Positions 32,784 to 41,965 of a stretch of DNA of 64,000 bases are shown here, piece after piece. A program made the position numbers and the translations under genes. Source of the stretch: GCA-2748575 sp965222725 (GTDB taxonomy: Bacteria; Pseudomonadota; Gammaproteobacteria; Pseudomonadales; Ketobacteraceae); NCBI GenBank assembly GCA_965222725.1, contig OZ244969.1, positions 6,014,001-6,078,000 on the forward strand, given 5' to 3'. Every line of letters begins with the position of its first letter. Within the stretch, counting starts at the first letter, position 1. A model generated the notes under the pieces. It worked only from the letters and a program-made list of their open reading frames with translations. It was not told where the DNA came from and did not search any database.

Positions 32784-33001
32784 CCCAACACATTGAACAG
32801 GCACCCAGAAAATAGCTCACAGAAAAATCAGAAAATATCCGCAAGGTTCATGAATCCGGATTCTTTATGCCGGTAAAAACCAGTGCCGGTGTGCCCTTTG
32901 TCATCCATGACAAATTTTTTTAAAAGTTTTCTGCCCGATTCCGCTCCTGCTTTGTCATTACAGGTAAAGCAACAGATACATGACCATCAGGAGTAACTTA
33001 C

Positions 33002-35206
33002 ATGCGTAAACCACGCCAAACCAAAAGCTTGCGGGCTCCCTTGTTCGCCCTGGCCATTGGGCTTTCAACCCCTGCCCTGAGCCTGGCAGACACCACACCG
33101 CAATCACTGACTCTGCCGGCCCAGCCGCTGGACCAGGCGGTAATTCAGCTGGCGGAAGAAACCGGCCTGATCATAGCCGGTGATGCGTCACTGCTGCAGG
33201 GCAAGAACGCACCGGCACTGCAAGGCGAATTTACCGCAGGCCAGGCACTGGAGCGTCTGTTGCAGGGTTCCGGCGTAAGCTATGAATTTACCGGCAAGAA
33301 TACCGTACTGCTGATCAAAACACCTGCGACGGATGAATCCGCCAAACTGCCGCCAGTTGAGGTAAGCGCCACCGCCATTGCAGCGGGCCAGACCAGCCTG
33401 GACTACGACAAAGCCGAAATGGACGAAATTCAGCCCCGTGATCTGAAAGAGCTGTATCGCAAGGAACCCGGGATATCCGTGGGGGGTTCCCTGTCAATGA
33501 ACCAGAAAGTGTATGTCCGTGGCGTGGAGGAAACCGCCCTGGCTGTAAGCGTTGACGGCGCCCGCCAGAACAACAAGATATTTCATCACAATGCCACCAA
33601 CCTGATTGATCCGGCGTTGTTAAAAGCCGTCAAGGCATCACCCGGTGTATCCGCTGCGGATGATGGCCCCGCAGCCATCGGCGGCAGCCTGCGGTATGAA
33701 ACCGTGGACGTGGCAGATGTGCTGGATAACGGCAAAAACATCGGTGGTTTTGTTCACGGCCGTTATGGCAGCAATGGCGATCAGTACACCAGGGCAGGCG
33801 CCCTCTACGGCCAAGCCGGCGGAATGGAGTTTTTAGGTTATCTGAACAGCACAGAAGGCAATGACTATGAAGATGGCGAAGGCAATACCGTCAGCCATAC
33901 GGAACCGGCCTTGTTCAGTGGCCTGGCAAAAGTTGCTTATGAGAACAAAACTGCGGGCCGCTTTGAAATTTCCCATGAACAGGTGAACGATGATTCCGCC
34001 CGGCCTTACCGGGCAAATTTTATCGGGCTCAGTGCCGGGCGACCGGTGCCGGAATCCAGAGTCTATGACCTTACCCGCAGCAACACCATCTTCAGTTACA
34101 GCCGTGATACCGGCGCCGGTTCCTGGAACCCCATCGTAACCATCGCCAGGAGCGAAACACAACTGGATACCCGGGAAAACCCGTTGAGCGACCCCAGTAC
34201 AGAAATTGTGTACACGGGTATTACCAACAGCCATTCCGGCACCCTGAAAAACATCGCCTATCAGGACTTTGCCGAGATTTCTGCCGGTCTGGATGTTTAC
34301 AACGACAGCGCGGTGTTCAAGTACAGCGGCGATCCCGACATTAAAGAAGAAGCGCAAAACGCCGGTGTTTTTGTACAACTGCGTCAGCCTCTGGGTGATC
34401 GCATGGATCTTTCCTACGGCCTGCGCTACGACATGCAGGGTTTTACCGGTACCGACGATTCCACCCACTATGATCACGGCGCCAGCGGCAATCTTTATGG
34501 TGAATATCAATTCAATGATTACGTCACCATCAACGCCGGCTATGCGCAGGTATGGGGCGGTGTTGCCCTGGCAGAAAACTTTATTCTTAACTCTGACTGG
34601 GACTACACCGACATGAAAGCGGTGGAATCCGAGAACTATACCCTGGGTGTACGCACACAATTCAACGGCTGGGTGGCCGAAGTGAATGGCTACCGCACCA
34701 ATATCGAAAACGGGCGGGTACCCTCCTGGAGTGGTGGCCCTGGCCTGGTGGCGGATTTTGATATTGAAGGTTACGACCTGGCAATGGGCTATGTGGCGCA
34801 GCAGGGCGAAGTCTTTATCAAATACGCCAATATCAAATCCGATCGCGACGGCAATGCCGCCACATCCTACGATGGCACTTACTTTACGGCACCTCTCGGC
34901 GAGATCATCACCCTGCACGGACATTACAGCCTGCTGGACCAGCAACTGAAACTGGGCGCAAGCGCAGAAGTCACGCTGAATAACGATGCCGTGGCCAGCA
35001 GCGGTGCCGAACAGGAAGGCTACACCGTTCTGGATATTTACGCGGATTATCAATTGCTGAGCAATTTTTCCATGCGCCTCAGCATTGATAACGTCACGGA
35101 CGAAGACTATGCCGACCGCGCCAGCTATGGCCAGGAATTTGTCACCGTGGAGCCATTCCTGGAACCAGGACGCTCTTACATTCTGAGCGCACGCTATAAC
35201 TTTTAA
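33002..35206 (+). CDS. TonB-dependent outer-membrane receptor with STN signalling domain
   Basis: A 734-residue receptor. Signal peptide about 1-29; STN (secretin/TonB N-terminal short) domain about 38-105, ending NTVLLIK, which contacts FecR; then the plug domain with VYVRGVEETALAVSVDGARQ; then a 22-strand barrel ending in a terminal Phe (SARYNF). The plug sequence resembles haemoglobin/transferrin-type receptors as much as siderophore receptors, so the ligand, ferric siderophore or haem, is open. AGGAG precedes the start. The 218-bp gap before it (32784-33001) holds a perfect palindrome GAATCCGGATTC at 32852-32863 and an AT tract where a sigma-dependent promoter is expected. Confidence 0.93.
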   Translation: MRKPRQTKSLRAPLFALAIGLSTPALSLADTTPQSLTLPAQPLDQAVIQLAEETGLIIAGDASLLQGKNAPALQGEFTAGQALERLLQGSGVSYEFTGKNTVLLIKTPATDESAKLPPVEVSATAIAAGQTSLDYDKAEMDEIQPRDLKELYRKEPGISVGGSLSMNQKVYVRGVEETALAVSVDGARQNNKIFHHNATNLIDPALLKAVKASPGVSAADDGPAAIGGSLRYETVDVADVLDNGKNIGGFVHGRYGSNGDQYTRAGALYGQAGGMEFLGYLNSTEGNDYEDGEGNTVSHTEPALFSGLAKVAYENKTAGRFEISHEQVNDDSARPYRANFIGLSAGRPVPESRVYDLTRSNTIFSYSRDTGAGSWNPIVTIARSETQLDTRENPLSDPSTEIVYTGITNSHSGTLKNIAYQDFAEISAGLDVYNDSAVFKYSGDPDIKEEAQNAGVFVQLRQPLGDRMDLSYGLRYDMQGFTGTDDSTHYDHGASGNLYGEYQFNDYVTINAGYAQVWGGVALAENFILNSDWDYTDMKAVESENYTLGVRTQFNGWVAEVNGYRTNIENGRVPSWSGGPGLVADFDIEGYDLAMGYVAQQGEVFIKYANIKSDRDGNAATSYDGTYFTAPLGEIITLHGHYSLLDQQLKLGASAEVTLNNDAVASSGAEQEGYTVLDIYADYQLLSNFSMRLSIDNVTDEDYADRASYGQEFVTVEPFLEPGRSYILSARYNF

Positions 35207-35222
35207 TGACAGGTAGAAAACT

Positions 35223-35501
35223 ATGGGAGTAAGCGGTTGGCGTCTGTTGTCTTTGGTGGGCGCCGCACTTGTTGGAGGTTACCTGCTGGCCACAGCCGCC
35301 GGCATATTTTTCGGCGGTGTGTTACCCACTGAAAAAGGCGCCGCCGTCCTTGCCGGCAACATGCTCAGCTTTATCGTGTATACCGGCGCTGCCATCTGGG
35401 TATTCAGTTTCCGCCGGCCATTACTGGCCTGGCTTGGATTGCTGCTGCCCAGTGCAGCGCTGACCCTTGTCGGTCTATTGCTACGGGAATCCGCAGTGTG
35501 A
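35223..35501 (+). CDS. Small membrane protein, DUF3649-like
   Basis: 92 residues with three hydrophobic segments (LSLVGAALVGGYLLATAAGIFFGG; NMLSFIVYTGAAIWVFSF; LLAWLGLLLPSAALTLVGLLL). Size, pattern and position directly after a TonB receptor and before PepSY and DUF3325 genes match DUF3649 proteins of iron-uptake loci. It is probably an inner-membrane accessory of iron or siderophore processing; its biochemistry is unknown. It starts 16 bases after the receptor stop and overlaps the next gene by 4 bases. Confidence 0.75.
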   Translation: MGVSGWRLLSLVGAALVGGYLLATAAGIFFGGVLPTEKGAAVLAGNMLSFIVYTGAAIWVFSFRRPLLAWLGLLLPSAALTLVGLLLRESAV

Positions 35502-37132
35502 TATCAAAAACCAACTCCCCGAAACCAGCCACCGACGCTCCCCAGGGCGGCTTCCGCCAGAGTATGTCCTGGCTGCATACCTGGGCCGGGCTAACCCTGG
35601 GCTGGGTGCTGTATTTTATTTTTCTTACCGGCACCGCCGGTTATTTTGATTCGGAAATTGATCGCTGGATGCGTCCCGAACTGCCACCAGCGCCTGACCA
35701 GATTGATACCGCACAAACCTCCGCAAAGCTTGTCAGCCTTCTGGAACAGCAGGCGGTAATGGCGGAGCGCTGGTTTATTACCCTGCCGGCTGATCGCAAC
35801 CAGCCCTATGCCGGTGTGTTCTGGCATGGCGCGTCTGAAGAAGCGGGAGCCCATTCCGCACGAGGTGATTTCTGGGTGAATGACAGCACCGGCGAAATAC
35901 TGGATGCACGCGACACCGGCGGCGGCCATTTGCTGTATCGCATGCACTGGCGACTGCATTATTTACCCACGGTGATTGCAGACAGTATCGTGGGTTTTGC
36001 CTCGCTCTTTATGCTGATTGCCATTATTACCGGCATCATCGTGCACAAAAAAATCCTCAAGGATTTCTTTACCTTCCGCCCCGGCAAGGGCCAGCGCTCC
36101 TGGCTGGACGGGCATAATGTGCTGAGCGTGGTTGCCCTGCCTTTTCACCTGATGATCACCTATTCCGGCCTGGTGTTTATGGGCTTTTCCTACATGCCAC
36201 TGATTGAAACCGCACACTACGGCCCGGAAACCGGCACCCGGAGCCAGTTCGTAAAAGATGTGTTTGATCCCCCGGGGCTGGTGGAAGCGGCCGGTGAACA
36301 GGCACCGCTGGTTTCCCTGCATTCGCTGATAGCAACGGCAGAAAAACGCTGGGGCGAAGGGCGTATTCGCAGCATTGATATACGCCACCCCGGCGACCGC
36401 AACGCCCGTATTATTTTTTATGAGAACATTGAACAGTCCGTTGCCAGCGGTGGTGAACGGCTGATTTTTGATGGCGCCAGCGGCGAACTTTTACATACTG
36501 TGCCCCGGGCCAGTTCATCCGCCAAGAGTACCCGGGACCTGTTGATCGGATTACATGAAGGCCTGTTTGCGCCACCTCTGCTACGCTGGCTTTATTTTTT
36601 TTCCGGGTTGCTGGGTTGCGGCATGATTGCGACCGGACTGGTGCTCTGGACCAGCAAGCGCAGGCAACAGGCACAACGCAAAAATGAAACCCTGTCCACC
36701 GGATTAAAGTTGGTAGAAAAACTGAACGTGGGCACCGTTGTGGGGCTGCCCATAGGAATCGCCCTGTATTTCTGGGCAAACCGGCTGCTGCCGGTGAATA
36801 TGGAACAACGGGCTGACTGGGAAGCCCATATCATGTTTGTCACCTGGCTGCTGATGCTGATTCATGCCGCTATACGCTCCAATCAACGTGCCTGGGTGGA
36901 ACAACTGGCAATAGCAGCACTGGTGTTTGGCGGCCTGCCCTTGCTGAATATGGCCACCACCGACCGACACCTGGGTCATAGCCTTGCGAGTGGGGACTGG
37001 GTATTTGCCGGCTTCGATCTGACCATGCTGGCTACCGGGCTTGTCTGCACCTGGGTCGCCTGGTGTATTGGCCATGTTCGGAACCATTCCGCTACCGCAG
37101 CCGGGCAAGTAGTGCTCAGAGGGATGCAATGA
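35498..37132 (+). CDS. PepSY-associated transmembrane protein (PiuB-like), putative ferric reductase component
   Basis: A 544-residue inner-membrane protein. HTWAGLTLGWVLYFIFLTGT near residue 27 is the first helix of the PepSY-TM family. A periplasmic PepSY region follows, with helices near 165-190 and 225-245 (ALPFHLMITYSGLVFMGFSY) and several C-terminal helices. Conserved His residues at helix ends (HTWAG, MHWRLHYLP, HNVLSVVALPFH) could bind haem. Relatives are linked to reduction of ferric siderophores at the inner membrane. It starts GTG within the stop of the DUF3649-like gene and overlaps the DUF3325-like gene by 4 bases. An ATG at codon 23 is an alternative start. Confidence 0.88.
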   Translation: MISKTNSPKPATDAPQGGFRQSMSWLHTWAGLTLGWVLYFIFLTGTAGYFDSEIDRWMRPELPPAPDQIDTAQTSAKLVSLLEQQAVMAERWFITLPADRNQPYAGVFWHGASEEAGAHSARGDFWVNDSTGEILDARDTGGGHLLYRMHWRLHYLPTVIADSIVGFASLFMLIAIITGIIVHKKILKDFFTFRPGKGQRSWLDGHNVLSVVALPFHLMITYSGLVFMGFSYMPLIETAHYGPETGTRSQFVKDVFDPPGLVEAAGEQAPLVSLHSLIATAEKRWGEGRIRSIDIRHPGDRNARIIFYENIEQSVASGGERLIFDGASGELLHTVPRASSSAKSTRDLLIGLHEGLFAPPLLRWLYFFSGLLGCGMIATGLVLWTSKRRQQAQRKNETLSTGLKLVEKLNVGTVVGLPIGIALYFWANRLLPVNMEQRADWEAHIMFVTWLLMLIHAAIRSNQRAWVEQLAIAALVFGGLPLLNMATTDRHLGHSLASGDWVFAGFDLTMLATGLVCTWVAWCIGHVRNHSATAAGQVVLRGMQ

Positions 37133-37485
37133 ATCAGTCACTGCTTTTCATCAGTGCATTTGCGTCCGGCTTTGCAGGACTGGGGTGTCTGTGCATGTCG
37201 ATGACCCGTTATGCGCGGCAGATTGCATCTCAATTAATGCTCACCCCATGGCGCCGGATATTACAGCTTACCGGCTGGAGCCTGATACTTCTGACCACGA
37301 CAATTCTGGCGGTAACACAAGGGTGGGGTTTTGGCCTGGTATGGATTGCCGGCATTAGCAGTTTCACTGCGCCACTGCTGATCCTGATGTTGAGCTATCA
37401 CCCCCGCTGGATAGTCGGCTCCAGTGTGACAAGCAGTGCGATCGGTTTGCTGGGGTTTTGCTGGATCACGCTTACCCACTATTGA
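37129..37485 (+). CDS. Small membrane protein, DUF3325-like
   Basis: 118 residues from the ATG at 37129, which overlaps the PepSY stop by 4 bases (ATGA); a longer frame upstream is not favoured. Four hydrophobic segments fill most of the chain (LLFISAFASGFAGLGCLCMSM; ILQLTGWSLILLTTTILAV; GLVWIAGISSFTAPLLILML; VTSSAIGLLGFCWITL), with MTRYARQI between the first two, as in DUF3325 proteins of iron-uptake operons. It is the last gene of the sigma-receptor operon. Function unknown. The following ~300 bases (37486-37783) contain no gene I can support. Confidence 0.75.
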   Translation: MNQSLLFISAFASGFAGLGCLCMSMTRYARQIASQLMLTPWRRILQLTGWSLILLTTTILAVTQGWGFGLVWIAGISSFTAPLLILMLSYHPRWIVGSSVTSSAIGLLGFCWITLTHY

Positions 37486-37783
37486 TGGTAATGGGCCAGT
37501 ATGACCTTCAGGGTTCCCTTTTTCACCGGTTTGGAAAAAAAGTCATCCATCACCGCGGCCAGCGAAGAAGATATGGAATTCCTAGCATAACCCGACGTCT
37601 GCTTCAACTCTCCTTAAGTAGGATAAATTCCCTCCCTGGTTGGGTTAAGCTCTTTACATTACCTCCGAAGTTGAACCCTTTAACCGTTAAAGGCGTTCAG
37701 GAAAAAAAGCGCACAACCGGAAAGAATAAAAACCTGATTCCGGAAACAAGGTTGTGACAATAACTGAGGCGGGGGAAACGTTG

Positions 37784-38827
37784 ATGATGATCGACGACGA
37801 TACACCGATACAGGCACTCAACTACACCCGGATACTGCTGTTAATGGCGGAACAGCTGGGGGGCAGCCGTCAGGCATTAATGCAGGCTGCAGGGCTGGAG
37901 GAACACCGGCTGTCGTCCGACGCCTATCTGAACTTTTCCCAGTACAAAAAACTCTATCGCAAAGCCCGGCAAACCGTTCCGGATCCTTCCCTGTTTTTAC
38001 GTTACGGCACCAATATCAATTCCACCGAACACGGCAGCGTTGGCTTTGCCGTATTCAGCAGTCCCAGCTTTGAAGAAGCCCTGAAAAAAGTGGCTAAATA
38101 TATTAAGCTGGTGGGAAGGGCCTACGAGCTTAACCTGAGTTTTTCCGAGGATGATGCCACTCTGACCCTCAATACCCGGATCCCTGACAAGGATTTCTAC
38201 ATTAATGAAATAGAACAGTTCACCTCGGGCATGTACAACGCCCTGCGGATCATTCCCAACAATGCCTCCAATATCAAATCTGTTCGCTTCAGCTACCCTG
38301 CCCCCGATTATGTGCAGGCTTACCGGGAAATTTTTGGCGACATCTGTGAGTTTGACTGCCCTGCCAACGAAATCGTGTTTTCCGCACAGGAACTGAAACG
38401 CTACTGGCAACTGGGCGACCCGCTGATAGAGCAGATTGCGGTAAAACAGTGTGAAGATGAAATTCACCAGATTGAGTTATCCACCTCCCTGATCCAGAAA
38501 ATCCAGAAAGTGATTCTGCATTACCCCGATGGCTTCCCCAATCAGGAGCAGGTGGCCAATCAGCTGCGTATTTCCCAGCGTGCGCTGATCCGGGAACTGA
38601 AAAAAATCAACATGACCTATCAGCAAGTGGTGGATAGCTGGCGCAAGGATATGGCAATCCGCTATCTGCAATGTTCAGACTGGTCTATTGATGATATTGC
38701 CGATCGACTGGGTTACAGCTCGGCAGCCAACTTTGGTCGGGCCTTTAAAAAGTGGACGGGCAATGCCCCCACGGCCTGCAGACGCACCACCGGATTGCCG
38801 GCTGTTTATCAGGTAAAAAATGAATAG
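37784..38827 (+). CDS. AraC family transcriptional regulator (OruR-type)
   Basis: About 347 residues from the ATG at 37784, chosen because a purine-rich GGCGGGGG lies 8 bases upstream; an in-frame GTG at 37754 is the alternative. The N-terminal arabinose-binding-like domain has GTNINSTEHGSVGFAVFSSPSFEEAL. The C-terminal AraC domain (last 100 residues) has NQEQVANQLRISQRALIRELK and SIDDIADRLGYSSAANFGRAFKKWTG. Same group as the regulator at 22477. It may control the lipoprotein genes that follow on the same strand, or a distant target; no ligand can be given. Confidence 0.88.
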   Translation: MMIDDDTPIQALNYTRILLLMAEQLGGSRQALMQAAGLEEHRLSSDAYLNFSQYKKLYRKARQTVPDPSLFLRYGTNINSTEHGSVGFAVFSSPSFEEALKKVAKYIKLVGRAYELNLSFSEDDATLTLNTRIPDKDFYINEIEQFTSGMYNALRIIPNNASNIKSVRFSYPAPDYVQAYREIFGDICEFDCPANEIVFSAQELKRYWQLGDPLIEQIAVKQCEDEIHQIELSTSLIQKIQKVILHYPDGFPNQEQVANQLRISQRALIRELKKINMTYQQVVDSWRKDMAIRYLQCSDWSIDDIADRLGYSSAANFGRAFKKWTGNAPTACRRTTGLPAVYQVKNE

Positions 38828-38921
38828 CAATTACGCAGAATATGAATTGTTGGCAACGCCTTGATTTCAGTAGATTGAAACCGTTAACGGGATAAACCCA
38901 TGCCCCGTCATGACACCTTGT

Positions 38922-38949
38922 TTGCACTGATTTTTGATAACAATATAAA
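38922..38949 (+). promoter_or_regulatory. Possible sigma-70 promoter before the large lipoprotein
   Basis: TTGCAC at 38922-38927 and TATAAA at 38944-38949 are separated by 16 bases, close to the sigma-70 consensus. Transcription would begin about 15 bases before the start codon, with GGAAGGA as ribosome-binding site in the leader. No promoter assay supports it. Confidence 0.4.
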
Positions 38950-38970
38950 AGCAACCGGAAGGAATCTGAA

Positions 38971-40896
38971 ATGCCTTACATAATCTCACGAACCTTGTTG
39001 TTAGCCATACTGTCGCTGGCCATTACAGCCTGCGGCGGCAATTATAATATTGCCGAACCGGCGGCGGATTCTGTTCATGCTGACCCGCCGGAATCTTTTG
39101 TGATCGGTTTCCGGGAAGAACCGGAAGAACTGCCCGCAATCATGCTTAACGGTAATCCGGTGGCGGAATTCTTTAGCAAAGGCGCCGATAGTGCCACGGC
39201 ATCGGGCGCTGATCTCAACGACTTTTTAGTGGAAGGCGAAAACCGCTTTCACGTAGACCCGCCACTGGGGCCGCGCATCAGTTTTATTTACGACACCCAG
39301 GGCCCGGAAGTGGTGATTCTGGAAGCGGAGAATAATCTGGTGACCGGCATGGCCATTGACGATGTGGGCATTGAGCACCTTTACGTTAACAACCTGCCCA
39401 TTGAACTGGACGAAAACGGCCACTTTTCAGTGAATGTGCTGCCTGCGGATATGTACCGCTTCGCCGGTCAGGATGAATTGGGCCACAGTTCCGAGATCTA
39501 CTTCCGTAGCACCAGCCTGCAGGTGGATAATGCGATACGGGCCCGTGTCAATCAGAGCGGCCTGAATTTTGTGGCAGCGGAACTGAAAACCTTCATTCAG
39601 GGAATGGACTTTAACCCCCATATTGCCGGCACCAAAGTCTATTCCGATGTCAGAACCGGACCGCTGGGCACCAAGCGGGGCCGTGAAGGTGAAATCACCA
39701 ATCTCAGCTTTAACCTTAAATCATTGTCTCTGGATCCCACCAACGAAGGCCTGCGCCTGCGGGGTGAAATCACGGATCTGTACGTTCGCTTCCGCCTGGT
39801 TTCCTATCTCGGTATATTGCCGGACATCGTCATTAAACCGCAGGCCTATGCGTTTTCCGCTGATATTGATGGCCTGGTGGAACTGGGAAAAGACGATAGT
39901 GGCAAACCGACCGTGAATATCAAGAGCATTGACCTGGACCTGGGGCTGCTAAGATTTCTTGGTGCGCTGGGTGTATTTGATAACATTATCAACAACCTGA
40001 TCAGCAACACCATCAATCTGCTGGACCAGCGTATTGGCAACGCACTGAAAAGCCCCCTGAACAATGCCGTGAGTAATGCCATTGATGACTTTGTTCCGGA
40101 CAGCTACGCCTTTAACGTGAACAACGCCGAACTGGAAGCGAATTTCAGACTGGGAGATCTGGGCACCAATAACAATGCGATTACGCTTGGCGTTATCGGT
40201 GGCCTGACCGCACCCACTCCCAACCCGCTGATCCCCAATCAGTTGGGGGCACGATTTGTGGAAGACCCTATCAATGGTGCTCTGCCCGGTGGTGGTGATC
40301 TGGGTGTCGCCATTAACTCCAATATGATTAACCATGCGCTGGCGGCAGCCTTCCAGTCCGGTATTACTCATCTGAGTATTATCAACAGTAATGTCAGCGT
40401 TAACCTGCCCCGGGATGACAACGCCGGCGAAGACGGAACCAACCGCATTCTGATAGATCCCATGACAGCCCCCTATGTGGAGGTTTCCAAACAGGATGGC
40501 AGCCCCAATATCCGGTTGGTGGTGCATGGACTTCAGGTTCAGTCACAAACACGCAATGGTGACAGCTGGAAAAATGATTTTCTGGTCAATCTCAGTGCCA
40601 GTGTGGAACTGGGCGTAACGGTGGGTAACAACAACACCCTGGATATTGCCATTGATGCGAACCCGTTGATCAACTTCCACAGCATTCAGCTCGGGGAAAC
40701 CGCCGGCATTAACGAGGAGTTTGCCGAAGGCGTCGTGGCCGATATAGTTCCCCAGGTACTGAACCGTTTTTCAGACGCGCTCACCGGAATTAAAATTCCT
40801 GCACTGCAGGGGTACCTGTTTACGGTTGACTCAATTAATACATTGGGAGACAAGGATAACTTTGTGGGCTTTACCGGCTCCATGAGCAAGCAATAA
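38971..40896 (+). CDS. Large lipoprotein, possibly TULIP/BPI-like lipid-binding
   Basis: A 641-residue lipoprotein. The signal peptide ends in the lipobox LAITACGG (Cys21), with a non-Asp residue after Gly, so outer-membrane sorting is likely. Residues about 100-170 look like an Ig-like or glucodextranase-B-type domain (VTGMAIDDVGIEHLYVNNLPIEL). Residues about 185-641 alternate amphipathic strands with long hydrophobic helices (LLRFLGALGVFDNIINNLISN; INHALAAAFQSGITHLSIIN), a pattern that recalls BPI/TULIP tubular lipid-binding proteins. I know no named family for the whole chain, so the TULIP idea is inference. A second lipoprotein gene follows 210 bases on, and an AraC regulator precedes. 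Confidence 0.8.
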   Translation: MPYIISRTLLLAILSLAITACGGNYNIAEPAADSVHADPPESFVIGFREEPEELPAIMLNGNPVAEFFSKGADSATASGADLNDFLVEGENRFHVDPPLGPRISFIYDTQGPEVVILEAENNLVTGMAIDDVGIEHLYVNNLPIELDENGHFSVNVLPADMYRFAGQDELGHSSEIYFRSTSLQVDNAIRARVNQSGLNFVAAELKTFIQGMDFNPHIAGTKVYSDVRTGPLGTKRGREGEITNLSFNLKSLSLDPTNEGLRLRGEITDLYVRFRLVSYLGILPDIVIKPQAYAFSADIDGLVELGKDDSGKPTVNIKSIDLDLGLLRFLGALGVFDNIINNLISNTINLLDQRIGNALKSPLNNAVSNAIDDFVPDSYAFNVNNAELEANFRLGDLGTNNNAITLGVIGGLTAPTPNPLIPNQLGARFVEDPINGALPGGGDLGVAINSNMINHALAAAFQSGITHLSIINSNVSVNLPRDDNAGEDGTNRILIDPMTAPYVEVSKQDGSPNIRLVVHGLQVQSQTRNGDSWKNDFLVNLSASVELGVTVGNNNTLDIAIDANPLINFHSIQLGETAGINEEFAEGVVADIVPQVLNRFSDALTGIKIPALQGYLFTVDSINTLGDKDNFVGFTGSMSKQ

Positions 40897-41106
40897 CGAG
40901 CGATTGCAACCCAAAACAACCAACCCATCGTTCCGGCAACGGCTAACTCCCTGTATCAGCAGAAAAATAACGTTAGCCTTTGCCGGACTTTCCAGCCCAA
41001 AAAGATCGACGCTAACTATTCTCCCCTCACTGATAGTTTGACCAGCTATCGCCAACCAAGAACACTGCACCCTGTTGACCACACCATCTGTTCAAGGGGC
41101 CAGAAA

Positions 41107-41802
41107 ATGACAACCCACACACTGAAATCCATTGCACTGCTGCTTGCCAGCCTGATACTTGCCGCCTGTGGTGCCGATATGCCCACCCGCGAAGCCATTG
41201 CCACCCAATATCCGGAAGTAACCGATAACCAGGTGCCGGAAAACCTGAACATTATGTGCCCGTTTTTACGCATGATCGAACGCACCGGGCTTTACAGTCC
41301 TGCGGGAAATGAACCCGGCGTACTCAGTCAGGCAAGTGTCGTATCAGGCACTACAGAATTTGGCTGTGATTCCTTTTTTTGCACCACACTGGCCAGCACC
41401 ACCGGTAATAAACAGCGAATGGGCGGCGATATCAATATTGAGGACCTGGCCAATGTGCCGGACATTTCCCATGAGTGCGGTCTGACCTTCGCATTTGGTA
41501 GTCAGCAGGTTGATGATGCCATCAGGGAAGACACCCTGGACCGGCTTTTTGAACTCACGGATAGCGAAGGCCGTTTAACCTTTGCTGACCTGATGAGCGT
41601 TAAACTGGATATTTGTGCAGAGCAGAACGTAACTATTACTGCGCTTGGTGAAGGGGAAGTGAAGCTGATCTTTGCGTTTCTTGGTGGCGTTGACCGGGGT
41701 TTTGTGGACTTCAGCGATGTGAATGCGTTTCTTCATGCGCAACTGCCGGAAACAATCACAACACGCCGTTTATCCCAGAGCTTGCTCTCAGAAATCCAAT
41801 AA
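41107..41802 (+). CDS. Small lipoprotein of unknown function
   Basis: 232 residues from the ATG at 41107, which has AAGGGG upstream and begins a lipoprotein signal (KSIALLLASLILAACG, Cys20); the frame opens earlier at 41038 but lacks such a signal. The mature protein has paired Cys residues (MCPFL, FGCDSFFCTT, HECGL, DICAEQ) that may form disulfides in the periplasm or at the cell surface. No family recognised. It follows the 641-residue lipoprotein on the same strand and ends in a 9-bp hairpin, so the two may be one unit. Confidence 0.75.
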   Translation: MTTHTLKSIALLLASLILAACGADMPTREAIATQYPEVTDNQVPENLNIMCPFLRMIERTGLYSPAGNEPGVLSQASVVSGTTEFGCDSFFCTTLASTTGNKQRMGGDINIEDLANVPDISHECGLTFAFGSQQVDDAIREDTLDRLFELTDSEGRLTFADLMSVKLDICAEQNVTITALGEGEVKLIFAFLGGVDRGFVDFSDVNAFLHAQLPETITTRRLSQSLLSEIQ

Positions 41803-41820
41803 CCGGCTTCCATAACGAGG

Positions 41821-41844
41821 GGTGCCGGAGATTTATCCGGCACC
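41821..41844 (+). terminator. Hairpin after the small lipoprotein gene
   Basis: GGTGCCGGA (41821-41829) pairs perfectly with TCCGGCACC (41836-41844) across a 6-base loop, 18 bases after the stop. Only TT follows, so it is a weak candidate for intrinsic termination. Confidence 0.5.
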
Positions 41845-41965
41845 TTCAGCACCGTGGCTACAGGGTTCAACAGCGGCTGACCACTGATAAAATTATTCGG
41901 CCGCATCTGCTAGACTGCTACAGCGAAACCCAATAAAAGCAAACAACCGCCCGGGGATGACTGTT

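Noticed and set aside
33833..35053. Long open frame (406 codons) antisense to the TonB receptor
   Set aside because: The plus-strand frame has clear STN, plug and barrel features; the antisense frame shows no domain and follows from the receptor's codon bias.
37458..37757. 99-codon frame between the DUF3325-like and AraC genes
   Set aside because: Overlaps the end of the DUF3325-like gene, has a basic random-looking product and no supporting signal.
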